Source: Fibrobacter sp. (GTDB taxonomy: Bacteria > Fibrobacterota > Fibrobacteria > Fibrobacterales > Fibrobacteraceae). From it: a stretch of 64,000 nucleotides of DNA. Where the stretch lies: assembly GCA_017526585.1 (NCBI GenBank), contig JAFXRC010000059.1, positions 1 through 64,000 of the forward strand. Direction: 5' to 3'. Below, in pieces: positions 17,337-26,200 of the stretch. A program made the position numbers and the translations under genes. The first letter of the stretch is position 1; each line of letters opens with the position of its first letter. The notes beneath the pieces were generated by a model, which saw only the letters and a list, made by a program, of their open reading frames with translations, was not told where the DNA came from and made no database searches.

Positions 17337-17486
17337 TGTACAGGCCCACGGCGGAATGCCGCGACATCACCGAGGCGTTCGTCTTCGGCGACATCGACTT
17401 CATGCACGCGCGCAAGAACAGCGCCGGCTGCATCTACCGCGAAATGGAGAAGTTCAAGATAAACGTCCCGGCAGGGTGACGCGGCT
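17337..17486 (+). repeat. 150-bp direct repeat, right copy
   Basis: Second copy of 15600-15749, same orientation, four mismatches, same truncated reading frame ending in TGA. The remainder of 17229-17565 holds the inverted repeat and no gene. Confidence 0.85.
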
Positions 17487-17565
17487 TTGAAGATGGAAGC
17501 CTAAAAAACGCAAAGCAGCAGAATTCCGGACATCCGACGGGGTGGGGCCACGACAGGCGCCGAAG

Positions 17566-18912
17566 CTAGCACCCAATAGCGCTATACTCGAATCCGGCTT
17601 CGGCGAGTTCCTTGGCGTCGTAAATGTTGCGGCCGTCAATGATGAGTGCATTCTTCATGGACTTCTTCATCACGCCGAAACTCGGCATGCGGAACTGCTT
17701 CCATTCGGTCACAAGGAGGAGTGCGTCGGCGTCGAGCAGGGCTTCGTACATGTCGTTGCAGTAAACGAGCTGCTTCGCGATTACATCCGCATCGGGGCGC
17801 GCCGCCATACGGCGTTTGCATTCGTTCATGGCGACCGGGTCATACACGCGGACGGTGGCGCCGGCCTTGGTGAGCAAGTCAATCAGCACAAGGGCGGTCG
17901 CTTCGCGCATGTCGTCGGTTTCGGGTTTGAACGCGAGGCCCCACATGGCAATGGTCTTGCCCTTGAGATTCGCCTCACCGCCAAAGCGCTTGGCGAGCTT
18001 GTGGAAAAGCACCGTCTTCTGGTATTCGTTCACATCTTCGACAGCCTTCAGCACGCCCATCTTGTAGCCATTCTTCTCGGCGGTCTTGATGAGGGCCTTT
18101 ACGTCCTTAGGGAAGCAACTTCCGCCGTAGCCGCAGCCGGGATAAAGGAACTTGGAGCCGATGCGGGTGTCGCTGCCGATGCCCTTGCGGACCATATTCA
18201 CATCGGCGCCCACGAGTTCGCAGAGGTTCGCGATGTCGTTCATAAAGCTGATGCGGGTCGCGAGCATGGAGTTCGCGGCGTACTTGATCATTTCGGCGCT
18301 CGGAATATCCGTGAAAATCACGCGGAAGTTGTTGAGCATCATCGGGCGGTAAAGGCGGGTCATGAGTTCCTTCGCCTGTTCGCTTTCCACGCCCACCACC
18401 ACGCGGTCGGGCTTCATGAAGTCCGTAATGGCAGACCCCTCCTTCAAAAATTCCGGGTTACTCGCCACGTCGAACGGGACCTTCACGCCACGCTTGTCGA
18501 GTTCTTCCTGGATGGCTGCCTTGACCTTCTTAGCTGTGCCGACCGGGACGGTGGACTTGGTCACGAGAACGGTATACTTCTTGATGTTCTGACCGAAGGT
18601 GCGTGCCACGGCAAGCACATACTGCAGGTCGGCGGAACCGTCTTCGTCCGGGGGCGTGCCCACGGCGCTGAAGACCATCTCGACATCGTCAAGGATGCTT
18701 GCGAGGTCGGTCGTGAACTTCAGGCGACCTTCGCGCTGGTTGCGGAGCACCATCTCGTCGAGGCCCGGTTCGTAAATGGGGATTTCCCCCTTCTGGAGTG
18801 TTTCAATCTTAGCCTGGTTCACGTCGACGCAAGTGACGTTGACGCCCATCTCGGCAAAGCACGTGCCACTCACGAGTCCAACGTATCCGGTTCCAACAAT
18901 CGCAATATTCAT
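17566..18912 (-). CDS. ugd: UDP-glucose 6-dehydrogenase
   Basis: 448 residues. NAD-binding IVGTGYVGLVSGTCFAEMG at the N-terminus, substrate-domain motif GGSCFPKDVKAL with the catalytic cysteine at position 266, and a C-terminal domain with WGLAFKPETDDMREA. It oxidises UDP-glucose to UDP-glucuronate with two NAD+, giving a precursor for acidic polysaccharides. AAGGA lies 7 nt before the ATG. Although separated from the polysaccharide operon by the defence region, it has almost the same promoter as that operon (19048-19077 against 11354-11383), so joint expression is likely. The defence genes may have inserted between genes once closer together. Confidence 0.95.
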   Translation of the reverse strand: MNIAIVGTGYVGLVSGTCFAEMGVNVTCVDVNQAKIETLQKGEIPIYEPGLDEMVLRNQREGRLKFTTDLASILDDVEMVFSAVGTPPDEDGSADLQYVLAVARTFGQNIKKYTVLVTKSTVPVGTAKKVKAAIQEELDKRGVKVPFDVASNPEFLKEGSAITDFMKPDRVVVGVESEQAKELMTRLYRPMMLNNFRVIFTDIPSAEMIKYAANSMLATRISFMNDIANLCELVGADVNMVRKGIGSDTRIGSKFLYPGCGYGGSCFPKDVKALIKTAEKNGYKMGVLKAVEDVNEYQKTVLFHKLAKRFGGEANLKGKTIAMWGLAFKPETDDMREATALVLIDLLTKAGATVRVYDPVAMNECKRRMAARPDADVIAKQLVYCNDMYEALLDADALLLVTEWKQFRMPSFGVMKKSMKNALIIDGRNIYDAKELAEAGFEYSAIGC

Positions 18913-19047
18913 TCTTTTGTCCTTACAGGCAATTAAAACTTTGGGTTATGAGTCCGCTGCTCAAACCAATTGAGCCAACTTCGGGGCGCAACCACCAAGA
19001 GTCTCACACCAGCATCATCGCGCGGTTCTCTAATAAACTATTTGGTA

Positions 19048-19077
19048 AAAATCTAGAAAATTACGGAAATGCTACAA
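19048..19077 (-). promoter_or_regulatory. Promoter of ugd
   Basis: Minus strand TTGTAG (19077-19072), 16-bp spacer, TAGATTTT (19055-19048). CCCCC before the -35 and the spacer match the polysaccharide operon promoter at 11354-11383 at nearly every base. The leader would be about 130 nt. Confidence 0.55.
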
Positions 19078-19084
19078 GGGGGTT

Positions 19085-19230
19085 ACATGGAATATAACAT
19101 GCAATCATAAATTTTGAGCTCAAATTAGCAATCATGGCGTCAACCATCTCAAGCTTGGCTTCCGCCTTGCCCCCTTCCTTGCTTTCATAAAGGTCATATT
19201 CGAATGTCATATACCTGTTCCTTATGAGAA
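19085..19230 (-). pseudogene. Short relic of an Rpn-type C-terminal tail
   Basis: Reads MTFEYDLYESKEGGKAEAK followed by a helical stretch (EMVDAMIANLSSKF) and then loses coding character against the ugd promoter. Such K/E-rich 'EGKAEAK' tails are typical C-terminal ends of Rpn/PD-(D/E)XK transposase-like proteins. It lies just beyond the hairpin at 19231 and has no recognisable full domain. Confidence 0.3.
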
Positions 19231-19259
19231 GTGGTTGTTTCCAAAATGGGAACAACCAC
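19231..19259 (-). terminator. 29-bp hairpin downstream of the decayed Rpn gene (hairpin B)
   Basis: GTGGTTGTTTCC / GGGAACAACCAC around AAAAT, one mismatch. It stands 9 bp past the stop of the Rpn remnant and matches hairpin A (20003-20031) at 28 of 29 positions. Both also match an internal segment of the intact rhuM gene. Confidence 0.5.
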
Positions 19260-19268
19260 AAATAAGCA

Positions 19269-19893
19269 CTACTTCAAAGCAAGTCCGCCAGAAATGATCT
19301 CTTCAGGAATACCTTTAGAACGGAAGTACTCAGCCATCTTGGCGTCGCGAGCTTCGATCTTTTCGCGTTCCTGCTTACGGACTCGGCGAGCTGTAGCACG
19401 AGCTGCAGCGCGCTCAGCGGCACGCAGGCGGTCTCCCGCCGTCTTGATGCCCAAGGCTTGCCCGATACTCATACGCATACGCAATTCCTCCACGACTTCT
19501 TCATCAAGGTACTCTCCTAAAAACCTTCAAGCCGAGTGCGGCGGGAATGCTTGCATTCCCATTGCCGAGGCGAAGGGTTTTCTGAAAATATACTACAATT
19601 TTCTCAGCAAGGGTAGCCCTAGCACCATTTTCTAGCCGAGAAAGCATTTTCGTCAGCTTGTCCACGATACTTTTCAGCCCATCGGCATCGAAGGCGTGCT
19701 TCATCACTAAAGCACCGATTGCAGCCTCAACATTCGACTCCCTTAGGCAAGACTCGTCTGAAATTTCGGCGAGATTCACAAGGACACACTCGAATGGCAA
19801 CTCGCGACCGTTGAATTGTCCCCTATACCTGGTGCGGAAATCCGCCATCGGATCCCAACCGGTCTGACCGTTGTAAATGATGATAGCCTTTGT
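19269..19893 (-). pseudogene. Rpn-family (YhgA-like) nuclease gene, 5'-truncated and frameshifted
   Basis: Two overlapping frames together give the C-terminal two thirds of a YhgA-like/Rpn protein. Frame one (19893-19504) begins KAIIIYNGQTGWDP and continues VNLAEISDESCLRES and LVMKHAFDADGL. Near 19515 the frame is lost and homology continues in the next frame as EYLDEEVVEELRMRMSIGQA..., ending at 19269 with KMAEYFRSKGIPEEIISGG, the same tail as the intact copy at 20041. The N-terminal catalytic half is missing: the sequence switches to a rhuM relic on the opposite strand near 19894. Rpn proteins are PD-(D/E)XK nucleases that promote recombination and can act as toxins. Confidence 0.7.
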
Positions 19894-19894
19894 C

Positions 19895-20002
19895 GGAAAA
19901 CAAGGATAGAAGTCAAGTTTGAAGAAGATGAACCTAACGAAGGAGCAACTGTTCGGAAATTCCAAACAGTTCAGATAATTTCCCTAGGTTACCACATCAA
20001 AA
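19895..20002 (+). pseudogene. Relic of a third rhuM gene
   Basis: In one frame the plus strand reads RKTRIEVKFEEDEPNEGAT, then VRKFQTVQIISLGYHIKS. These match RhuM blocks (…VEVRFEDE…, VVRKFR…, LDVIISVGYRVKS) in the right order with two large internal deletions. It is head-to-head with the Rpn remnant and is followed directly by hairpin A. Within it, 19947-19971 is a palindrome (AACTGTTCGGAA / TTCCAAACAGTT) at the same place as the palindrome in the other rhuM copies. Confidence 0.55.
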
Positions 20003-20031
20003 GTGGTTGTTTCCAAAATGGAAACAACCAC
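20003..20031 (-). terminator. 29-bp perfect hairpin downstream of the intact Rpn gene (hairpin A)
   Basis: GTGGTTGTTTCC / GGAAACAACCAC is a perfect 12-bp inverted repeat with an AAAAT/ATTTT loop, ending in CACTTTTG on the minus strand, 9 bp past the Rpn stop. It would work as a terminator. Read on the plus strand it encodes VVVSKMETTT, the same residues as the rhuM segment at 14727-14755. Confidence 0.6.
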
Positions 20032-20040
20032 AAACAAACA

Positions 20041-20988
20041 TTACTTCAGAGCGAGTCCGCCGGATATAATTTCTTCAGGAATGCCCTTTGAACGGAAGTA
20101 TTCAGCCATTTTGGCATCGCGAGCCAAGGTTGCAGCCTCGTTTTTCTTGCGTTCCTGCTTAACGCCATCGGCTTCACCCTTAAGGTAGGCATCCGCTTCA
20201 AGTACTTCGTATTCATGACGATCGAACATGTTTACCTCCAGGGCTTGTAAAAGTTCAGGTTTTATGCGACTGACACGCAGTCGGTTGCGGGCGGCCTCGA
20301 AGATTGGGTCCTTGGTTGCGGGAACCTGAAGAGGCCCCTTCGAGATGAGTCGAAGCCAAAAATCCTCGCGGGACCCCACCCCATTGCGCAAGCGCACGAA
20401 GTTAGGCAGGTCAATAACAATATACTTATTTTTCGGGAAAAGCGGTAGGGCCATTCCCTTTCTGATATCACATTCGCTATAAACGGACCAAGTGTCTTTG
20501 AAAACGTCCTTCGACTTGAGAATCGGGAAATTGCAGAGCCAGATGGAAACCGTTTCGGGTAGTTCGTAGTAACGGCGCTTACGCTCCTCTTCCGGCAGAT
20601 TCTTGAAGCGTTCTGAACGGTTGTACTCGTACTTGCCACGCAGGGTAAGGTCCGCATTGTAAATCTGCATTCGATCGAATAGAAATGAGTGCACCTTGTT
20701 CTGGAGTTCGATATTCAAGTACCGATTGTCTCTGGTCGAGACCCACACATCGAGACGCGAGGGGTCGTCTTCCGGCATGAAGATATCAATGGGTTTCTCG
20801 AATTCGTATTCGAGATCCATGATTTCATGGTCGTGGTCCAGCTGGAGTACGCTATTGAGAACATCGCGAATAGTTTCCTTGTCGTCCATCAAAATGCGGA
20901 AGGTCTCGGAGTAGTTCGGCAACAAAAACTCCTCACCCTGTTCATTAGTGACGATGTACTTCTTGGTGCGGTTGGCATTATTAGGCAT
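20041..20988 (-). CDS. Rpn family recombination-promoting nuclease / PD-(D/E)XK transposase-like protein
   Basis: 315 residues. The N-terminal half holds the PD-(D/E)XK signature: MDLEYEFEKPID..., DPSRLDVWVSTRDNRYLNIELQN (D...ExQ). YELPETVSIWLCNF and NKYIVIDLPNF follow. The C-terminus has a tail of charged residues ending AEYFRSKGIPEEIISGGLAL, shared with the neighbouring decayed copy. Proteins of this class cleave DNA and raise recombination; many are mobile and expand in gut and rumen bacteria. AAAGGATGATAC precedes the ATG. It is followed by a strong hairpin at 20003-20031. Confidence 0.82.
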   Translation of the reverse strand: MPNNANRTKKYIVTNEQGEEFLLPNYSETFRILMDDKETIRDVLNSVLQLDHDHEIMDLEYEFEKPIDIFMPEDDPSRLDVWVSTRDNRYLNIELQNKVHSFLFDRMQIYNADLTLRGKYEYNRSERFKNLPEEERKRRYYELPETVSIWLCNFPILKSKDVFKDTWSVYSECDIRKGMALPLFPKNKYIVIDLPNFVRLRNGVGSREDFWLRLISKGPLQVPATKDPIFEAARNRLRVSRIKPELLQALEVNMFDRHEYEVLEADAYLKGEADGVKQERKKNEAATLARDAKMAEYFRSKGIPEEIISGGLALK

Positions 20989-21092
20989 GTATCATCCTTT
21001 TGTGTTAAGTTAAGGACACTCCCTTATTACTTAACACGCTATTTTCAGCCAATCTGTGCACTTTTCAGGAGTAAAATTTTAAATACAACAAA

Positions 21093-21119
21093 AAAAGTCG
21101 CCCCGTATGGAGCGACTTT
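21093..21119 (-). terminator. Terminator of the SLC13 gene
   Basis: AAAGTCGC...GCGACTTT stem, with T7 on the minus strand (CGACTTTTTTTG). It lies 25 bp after what appears to be the original stop codon at 21144. Confidence 0.7.
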
Positions 21120-21143
21120 CGCAAAGGTATTTTCTAGCCGAGG

Positions 21144-21301
21144 TTACTTGGCAGCGCTATCGGCGGCAGCTGGAGCAGCGGCCTTGTCTGCAGCGGGGGC
21201 GGCGACTTCGACCTGTGAGCTACAAGCGACTCGTATTAACGAGTCGCGGTAGCGAGAGCGAGGCGATATCGTAGTTTTTCGCCACAATAGAGCCGAGCGG
21301 T
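21144..21301 (-). other. ~95-bp insertion plus the orphaned original 3' end of the SLC13 gene
   Basis: Minus-strand bases 21212-21144 read VEVAAPAADKAAAPAAADSAAK followed by TAA, an alanine-rich tail of the same style as the end of the SLC13 reading frame at 21302. Between the two lies about 90-95 bp with a perfect palindrome GCGACTCGT-ATTA-ACGAGTCGC (21226-21247). This intervening DNA supplies the present premature stop. The simplest reading is insertion of a small palindromic repeat into the last codons. Confidence 0.55.
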
Positions 21302-22945
21302 CTATTTGACTGCGGCGGCAGAGTCAACGGCGACTGCGGCGGCAGTGTCGGCAACGGTTGCAACGGCGCTATCGGCAACGGCCGGAGCGGTTGCTTCAGC
21401 AGCAGGGGCTGCGGCAGGTGCAACAACCTTTTCGACGGCGGCCGGGGCTGCAGGAGCAGCGTCGGCGGCCTTCGGAGCAGGCGTTCCAAAGAAGTTCACC
21501 TTGGCAAGGAAAATCATCATCGCCCAAGACACGGCAAGACCGAGGAGACCCATCACAATACCGGTCTTCGCCATGCCGTTCGTGTCGGTGTAACCCGTAG
21601 CGTGGGCAAGTGCGTTAGGCGGCGTAGAAATCGGGAGGCTCATACCGAGAGAGCTTGCGAAGGCAACAGACACGAGGAGTGCAGTCACGCCACCGAGACC
21701 CACGAGGTTGTCCTGGCAGGCAATACCCACGGCGCAAAGAATCGGAACCAAGAGCGTAGCCGTAGAGGTATGGCTCATGAAGTTCGCCATGAACAAGCAG
21801 ATGATGCCGCAGCCAATCATCAGGGCAAGCGGAGACCAGCTTGCAAACGGAATCGTCTTGATCAAGTGGGCGGCAAGGCCAGTCGCATTCAGGCCGACAC
21901 CCAGGGCAAAGCCACCAGCCACGAGCCAGAGCACGTCCCAGCTCATCGCGTTCAGGTCTTTCTTGGTAATCACGCCGGTCAAGGCAAACACGGCCATCGG
22001 GATCATAGCAATTGCGTTATCGTTAATGCCGTGGACACCCTTACCGGTCACCCACAAGATAACGCACACGACAAAGGTAATGTAGACGATGATTGCCTTG
22101 GGGCTCGTGTCGAACTTGCCGGCACCTTCAATGTTCAAAACCATTTCCTTCATCTTGATCGGGTAGATCTTCAGGAGCAAAAGCCAAGCCACAACCATCA
22201 AGATAATCACATACGGGATACCGAAAGCCATCCACTGGCCAAAGGTCACGGGGTTCGCAATCAGGTCGCCACGGGCAATGGCGTCGTTCAGGGCACCAAG
22301 GGCAATGGCGTTCGGGGGAGTGCCAATCGGGGTACCCATACCGCCGATGTTTGCACCGAGCGGAATGGCAAGGGCAAAGGCAGCCTTACCGCGGTCGTCT
22401 TCGTCAAAGAGCTTGAGCACCGGGGCCAGAATGGCAAGCATCATGGCGGCGGTAGCGGTGTTGCTCATGAACATGGAGAACACGGCGGTAATGAGCATGA
22501 GTCCAAGGAGCACGAACTTCGGGTTCTTGCCGAAGGGCTTCAGGAGCACGCGGGCAAGGTTCAAGTCCATCTTGTACTTCGTGGCAGCGGCAGCGAGGAA
22601 GAAGCCGCCCAAGAAGAGCATGATGATGGGGTTTGCAAATGTCGCCATGATGGACTTGTGGCTGATCATGGTCACGCCGTCCACGCGGAAAGGCGTAAGG
22701 GCGGAATCGGACATCGTCACGATCATGAGCACGATGACAAGCATCGAGGTCGACCAGATCGGGAACGGTTGCAGGATCCAGAACAAGGCCGCCATCACGA
22801 AAACGCCAATGACGCGGATTTCGAGCGGGTTCAGGATTCCCATGGGGCTTGCGGCATCGAATCCGAGGGATTCGTAGGGCAAGAAGAGAGCGGCGATGGC
22901 GAGCACCGACGCGATGATGAACTTGATGAATTTAGCCTTTGTCAT
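21302..22945 (-). CDS. SLC13/DASS family anion:sodium symporter
   Basis: 547 residues, about twelve membrane spans. The two inverted halves each carry the substrate/sodium motif: SNTATAAMML near residue 160 and HTSTATLLVP near 420; GTPIGTPPNAIALG and ISTPPNALAH are the matching PPN loops. Family members import dicarboxylates such as succinate or malate, or sulfate; dicarboxylate transport would suit a succinate producer but cannot be fixed from sequence. The last ~60 residues are an Ala/Pro/Val-rich low-complexity tail. The present stop is probably premature (see 21144-21301). The promoter is TTGCCA-N17-TAAATT at 22984-22956. Confidence 0.88.
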   Translation of the reverse strand: MTKAKFIKFIIASVLAIAALFLPYESLGFDAASPMGILNPLEIRVIGVFVMAALFWILQPFPIWSTSMLVIVLMIVTMSDSALTPFRVDGVTMISHKSIMATFANPIIMLFLGGFFLAAAATKYKMDLNLARVLLKPFGKNPKFVLLGLMLITAVFSMFMSNTATAAMMLAILAPVLKLFDEDDRGKAAFALAIPLGANIGGMGTPIGTPPNAIALGALNDAIARGDLIANPVTFGQWMAFGIPYVIILMVVAWLLLLKIYPIKMKEMVLNIEGAGKFDTSPKAIIVYITFVVCVILWVTGKGVHGINDNAIAMIPMAVFALTGVITKKDLNAMSWDVLWLVAGGFALGVGLNATGLAAHLIKTIPFASWSPLALMIGCGIICLFMANFMSHTSTATLLVPILCAVGIACQDNLVGLGGVTALLVSVAFASSLGMSLPISTPPNALAHATGYTDTNGMAKTGIVMGLLGLAVSWAMMIFLAKVNFFGTPAPKAADAAPAAPAAVEKVVAPAAAPAAEATAPAVADSAVATVADTAAAVAVDSAAAVK

Positions 22946-22955
22946 AGTGCGGCCA

Positions 22956-22984
22956 AATTTAGAAAAAAGCCGCCCCTATGGCAA
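22956..22984 (-). promoter_or_regulatory. Promoter of the SLC13 gene
   Basis: TTGCCA (22984-22979), 17-bp spacer, TAAATTTG (22961-22954). The predicted start site lies only a few bases before the ATG at 22945, so the leader is very short. A second CCCCCTTGTAGTATTCCTGTAAT block just upstream resembles the -35/spacer of the ugd promoter but lacks its own -10. The rest of 22985-23247 holds G+C-rich short palindromes and no gene. Confidence 0.5.
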
Positions 22985-23247
22985 GATTACAGGAATACTA
23001 CAAGGGGGGAAGCATCCCCCTAACTGCAGCCCCTACTCGAGCCTGCTCCGCACGCCATCAAGACCGTTCGGCTCTATAGCAGAAAAGATCTGTTAATTTC
23101 GCCTCACTCTCGCCACAGCCCCAGCTTAACGCATGGGGCTTTAGGCTCACAAAATTACGGCCTTCGGCCTTTACTGCTCGCTTTGCGGCCAGTCTCTCAA
23201 GGGTCTTCCGTTACCCCCACTGCGGGGGCACCCCGCAACGCCCCGAT

Positions 23248-26200
23248 TTAGCGGGAAATTGCCACTTTGCGGGTGGCCTGTTCGATGCCGACACGGACAC
23301 GGAGCAGGTAAAGGCCCGGTTTCGGGGCTTTCAGGGCGAGTGTGTTACTGCCTGCCGCCGATTTGCCTTGGGCGGAGGCGGCAACAGCACCGTTTACGCC
23401 CACCAGCTGCACCTGGTAGCCTGCGCCGGCCAGGGCGTCGTCTACATCGAAACCTACCTGGAGGGCGCCCGGAACGCGCACAAACCGCAGGTTTTCGACC
23501 TTGGCCGCCACAGTGTGGACAGCGGCTGCGGTCACGCGGACGGTCGCCGTAGAGCCCGCGGCCTTGAGCATCACCTTCAAGGAATCCCCCGCCTTCGCTT
23601 CGGCGGTTTCCCCGTCGATAGTCACATAAACCTTCAGTCCCATCTGGTTCAAAGCCTTGACTCCGTCAAAGCGCAGGTAGCCCACGCGGTCGCTCGACGC
23701 ACTCATAGCAAGGTTCCATTCGTAGCGAGCCTCGTCCTGAGCCTTAACACTCTTCACGGACTTCGAAAGGGCGCGCTTTCCACTCATAATGGACAGGTTC
23801 ACCAGGTCGCCCATGCCCATGGGCGGCTCCAAGCGCTCCTTCGCGGTACCTACGCCAAGCACATTCCAAGAATCCCTATGTCCACGGGTATCCGAAAGCG
23901 ACACCTGCAGGCTCCAATTCTCGCGGTTCTGCAGCTTCGCCTTGGCATCACGCTTCACATCCAGCGGGTCAAACTGCGGGGCCGCGTCAAGGCGCACCGT
24001 TTCCCCAGTTTCAGAATACAGCCAAACAGCTTCGTACGGTCCGAGTACAGACACGGAATCGTACCCGGCGCGGTCGGCGTACCACTTGCTCATATCAAGG
24101 GTATCCTGGAGCACCGAGATGTCCCAACCGTAGGGGTTCGCGACCATGTTCCAGCCGCTGTCGAGTTCCCACACGACTTCCTTACCCGACCTCAGGGAAT
24201 CGCCACGGAGCAGAAGCGGGCGGTCTTCCAAGGAACTGTACCAGAATCCCTGCTGCGGGTCCGCTTCGCCGCCGGTATACTTCTGGTATTTCCAGAACTC
24301 GCCAAAGGCCGCCGATTCGTCCCAGCGGTAGAACACCGGGTCGTCATCCCATACAATGGAATCGATTGCCACATCAGAAAGCGAAAGCATCTGCCAGCCA
24401 CTGGCGGCAATTTCACTACCCACCGTAAACGCCGTATCGAAGGGAATCGTATCCTTCTTGTCGAAAAGCATCACACGGGCAACATAGCTGCCGGACTGTA
24501 GCGGGTACTCCGTCCAAGTCTTGCGGTAGGGCGTTTCCTTGATTTTCTTTGCAAGTTCATACTCGTCCAGCACGACTCCCTGGGCATCCATCAGCACCAC
24601 CTTCAGCTGTGCCGCGCGATCCACCTTGAACTTGTTCGTCTCCACAATAAAGCGCACCGCATTTCCCGACTGCGCAAAGTCGTGGCGCACGAGCCTCAAG
24701 GTATCCTCGACAACCTTCGTGGAATCGCCATCGTCCGGAGTCTTATCTGGACCCTTTTCGTCCTTAGCTTCAGAGAAATACGCCGTCAGGGTCGCATTGA
24801 GCAAGCCGTCCGGCAACGAATCGCCTTCTTGCAACACATACCTTTCAACTGAACCATCATTTATACTGTTCGACATATGCTGCGGATCAACATCCTTCAT
24901 CACATTGACAATCACCAGCGAATCCAGTCCATAGCCCGAATCGGGTTCAGCAAGCAACCGCATCGCAACCCCTTCAGGATTGTCCCACGGCAAGAGCATC
25001 GTGGAATCCTTTGCAAAGTGGTGCGTATAGGCCTTCGTCCCATCGCGGTATTCGTCCACGGCAATCGTTCCGTTTTCAAATTCGCCTAGGCGCACCCTGA
25101 CATAACGTCCAAGGCAAGTTTCCGCATTCATCCACACCGCATACAAAGTCTTTTCGGCATTGATATCGGGGTATAAGTAACTACCCGGATTGTTCACATG
25201 GTACTTATAATCGTTAGTATCGGCATTAAAGGCCCAGCCCATCACGCAGGCTTCAGCCGTATAAATTTGAGACGGCAGAAACACGGGTCTGTTGCCATTC
25301 GGCACCACAAGGCTATCGGGCACTTCGGAGTCCACGCCGTAGAACACCTCCGTTTCCGTCGTATTCACATCGAGGTGTACATTCTCGTACGGAATTTCCG
25401 CAGCACGTAAATAGGCATCATGCATCGTGGAGAAATTGTAGAGATTCACATCATTCCCTTCCGACAAGTCCGGTCCAGCTGCAGCATTTTCTTCAAACAA
25501 TCCGTGAACGACACTCAGACCATACACCTGTTTTACATGTTCACGTTCAAGCATAAGGTATCTATCCGTATAATAGGTAAGGTACGAACCATTTTCCGAT
25601 TCATACAAATACTTTTTCACGGATTTTTTGTCGGCATCGGTTAACTTGTCATAAACATCATTAAGTACGATCGTTACTTTGTACACCGTCCTATAGGTCG
25701 AAGCCTTCGGCAGCGAATCCGGTTCGTTTTCCCAGCAGACCGAACCATTTTCACCACATTCTTCACCACTTGAAGAGGTTCCGTTCAACACATAGGTGAA
25801 CAGGCGTGTTCTCATTTCGGCATCATCGAGCACACCATCGTAAATCCATGCATCCTCTTTTTCTACATAAATGGCTCCCGAGCCATCTATTTCCAGCGAC
25901 CCGTCGGCAGCAAGGCTTGCAGACTTCGTTTTAACGGCATTGCGGTAGTTGTTCCAGATTCGGTAATATCCACCTGTCTGGATTTTCCACAATTCCGGCT
26001 TAACATACACAGTGTTTACAACACCAATCCAGCCAACGGCAAGCCCGGCATTGACATCACTAAATCCATAATGGTAATTGCCTTCGATACAGAACCACGC
26101 CGTATCGTTTTTTGCACGAGCCTCGCCCACTTCATAACCGACATGGAAAAAGTCACTATCCGTACCGGCAGTCTCATTTGCGATGGTAACAGACAAATCG

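Noticed and set aside
17542..18936. 464-codon plus-strand frame
   Set aside because: Antisense shadow of ugd, rich in His and Arg and without any recognisable motif.
21602..23023. 473-codon plus-strand frame
   Set aside because: Antisense of the SLC13 symporter; very high His/Gly/Lys content typical of shadow frames.
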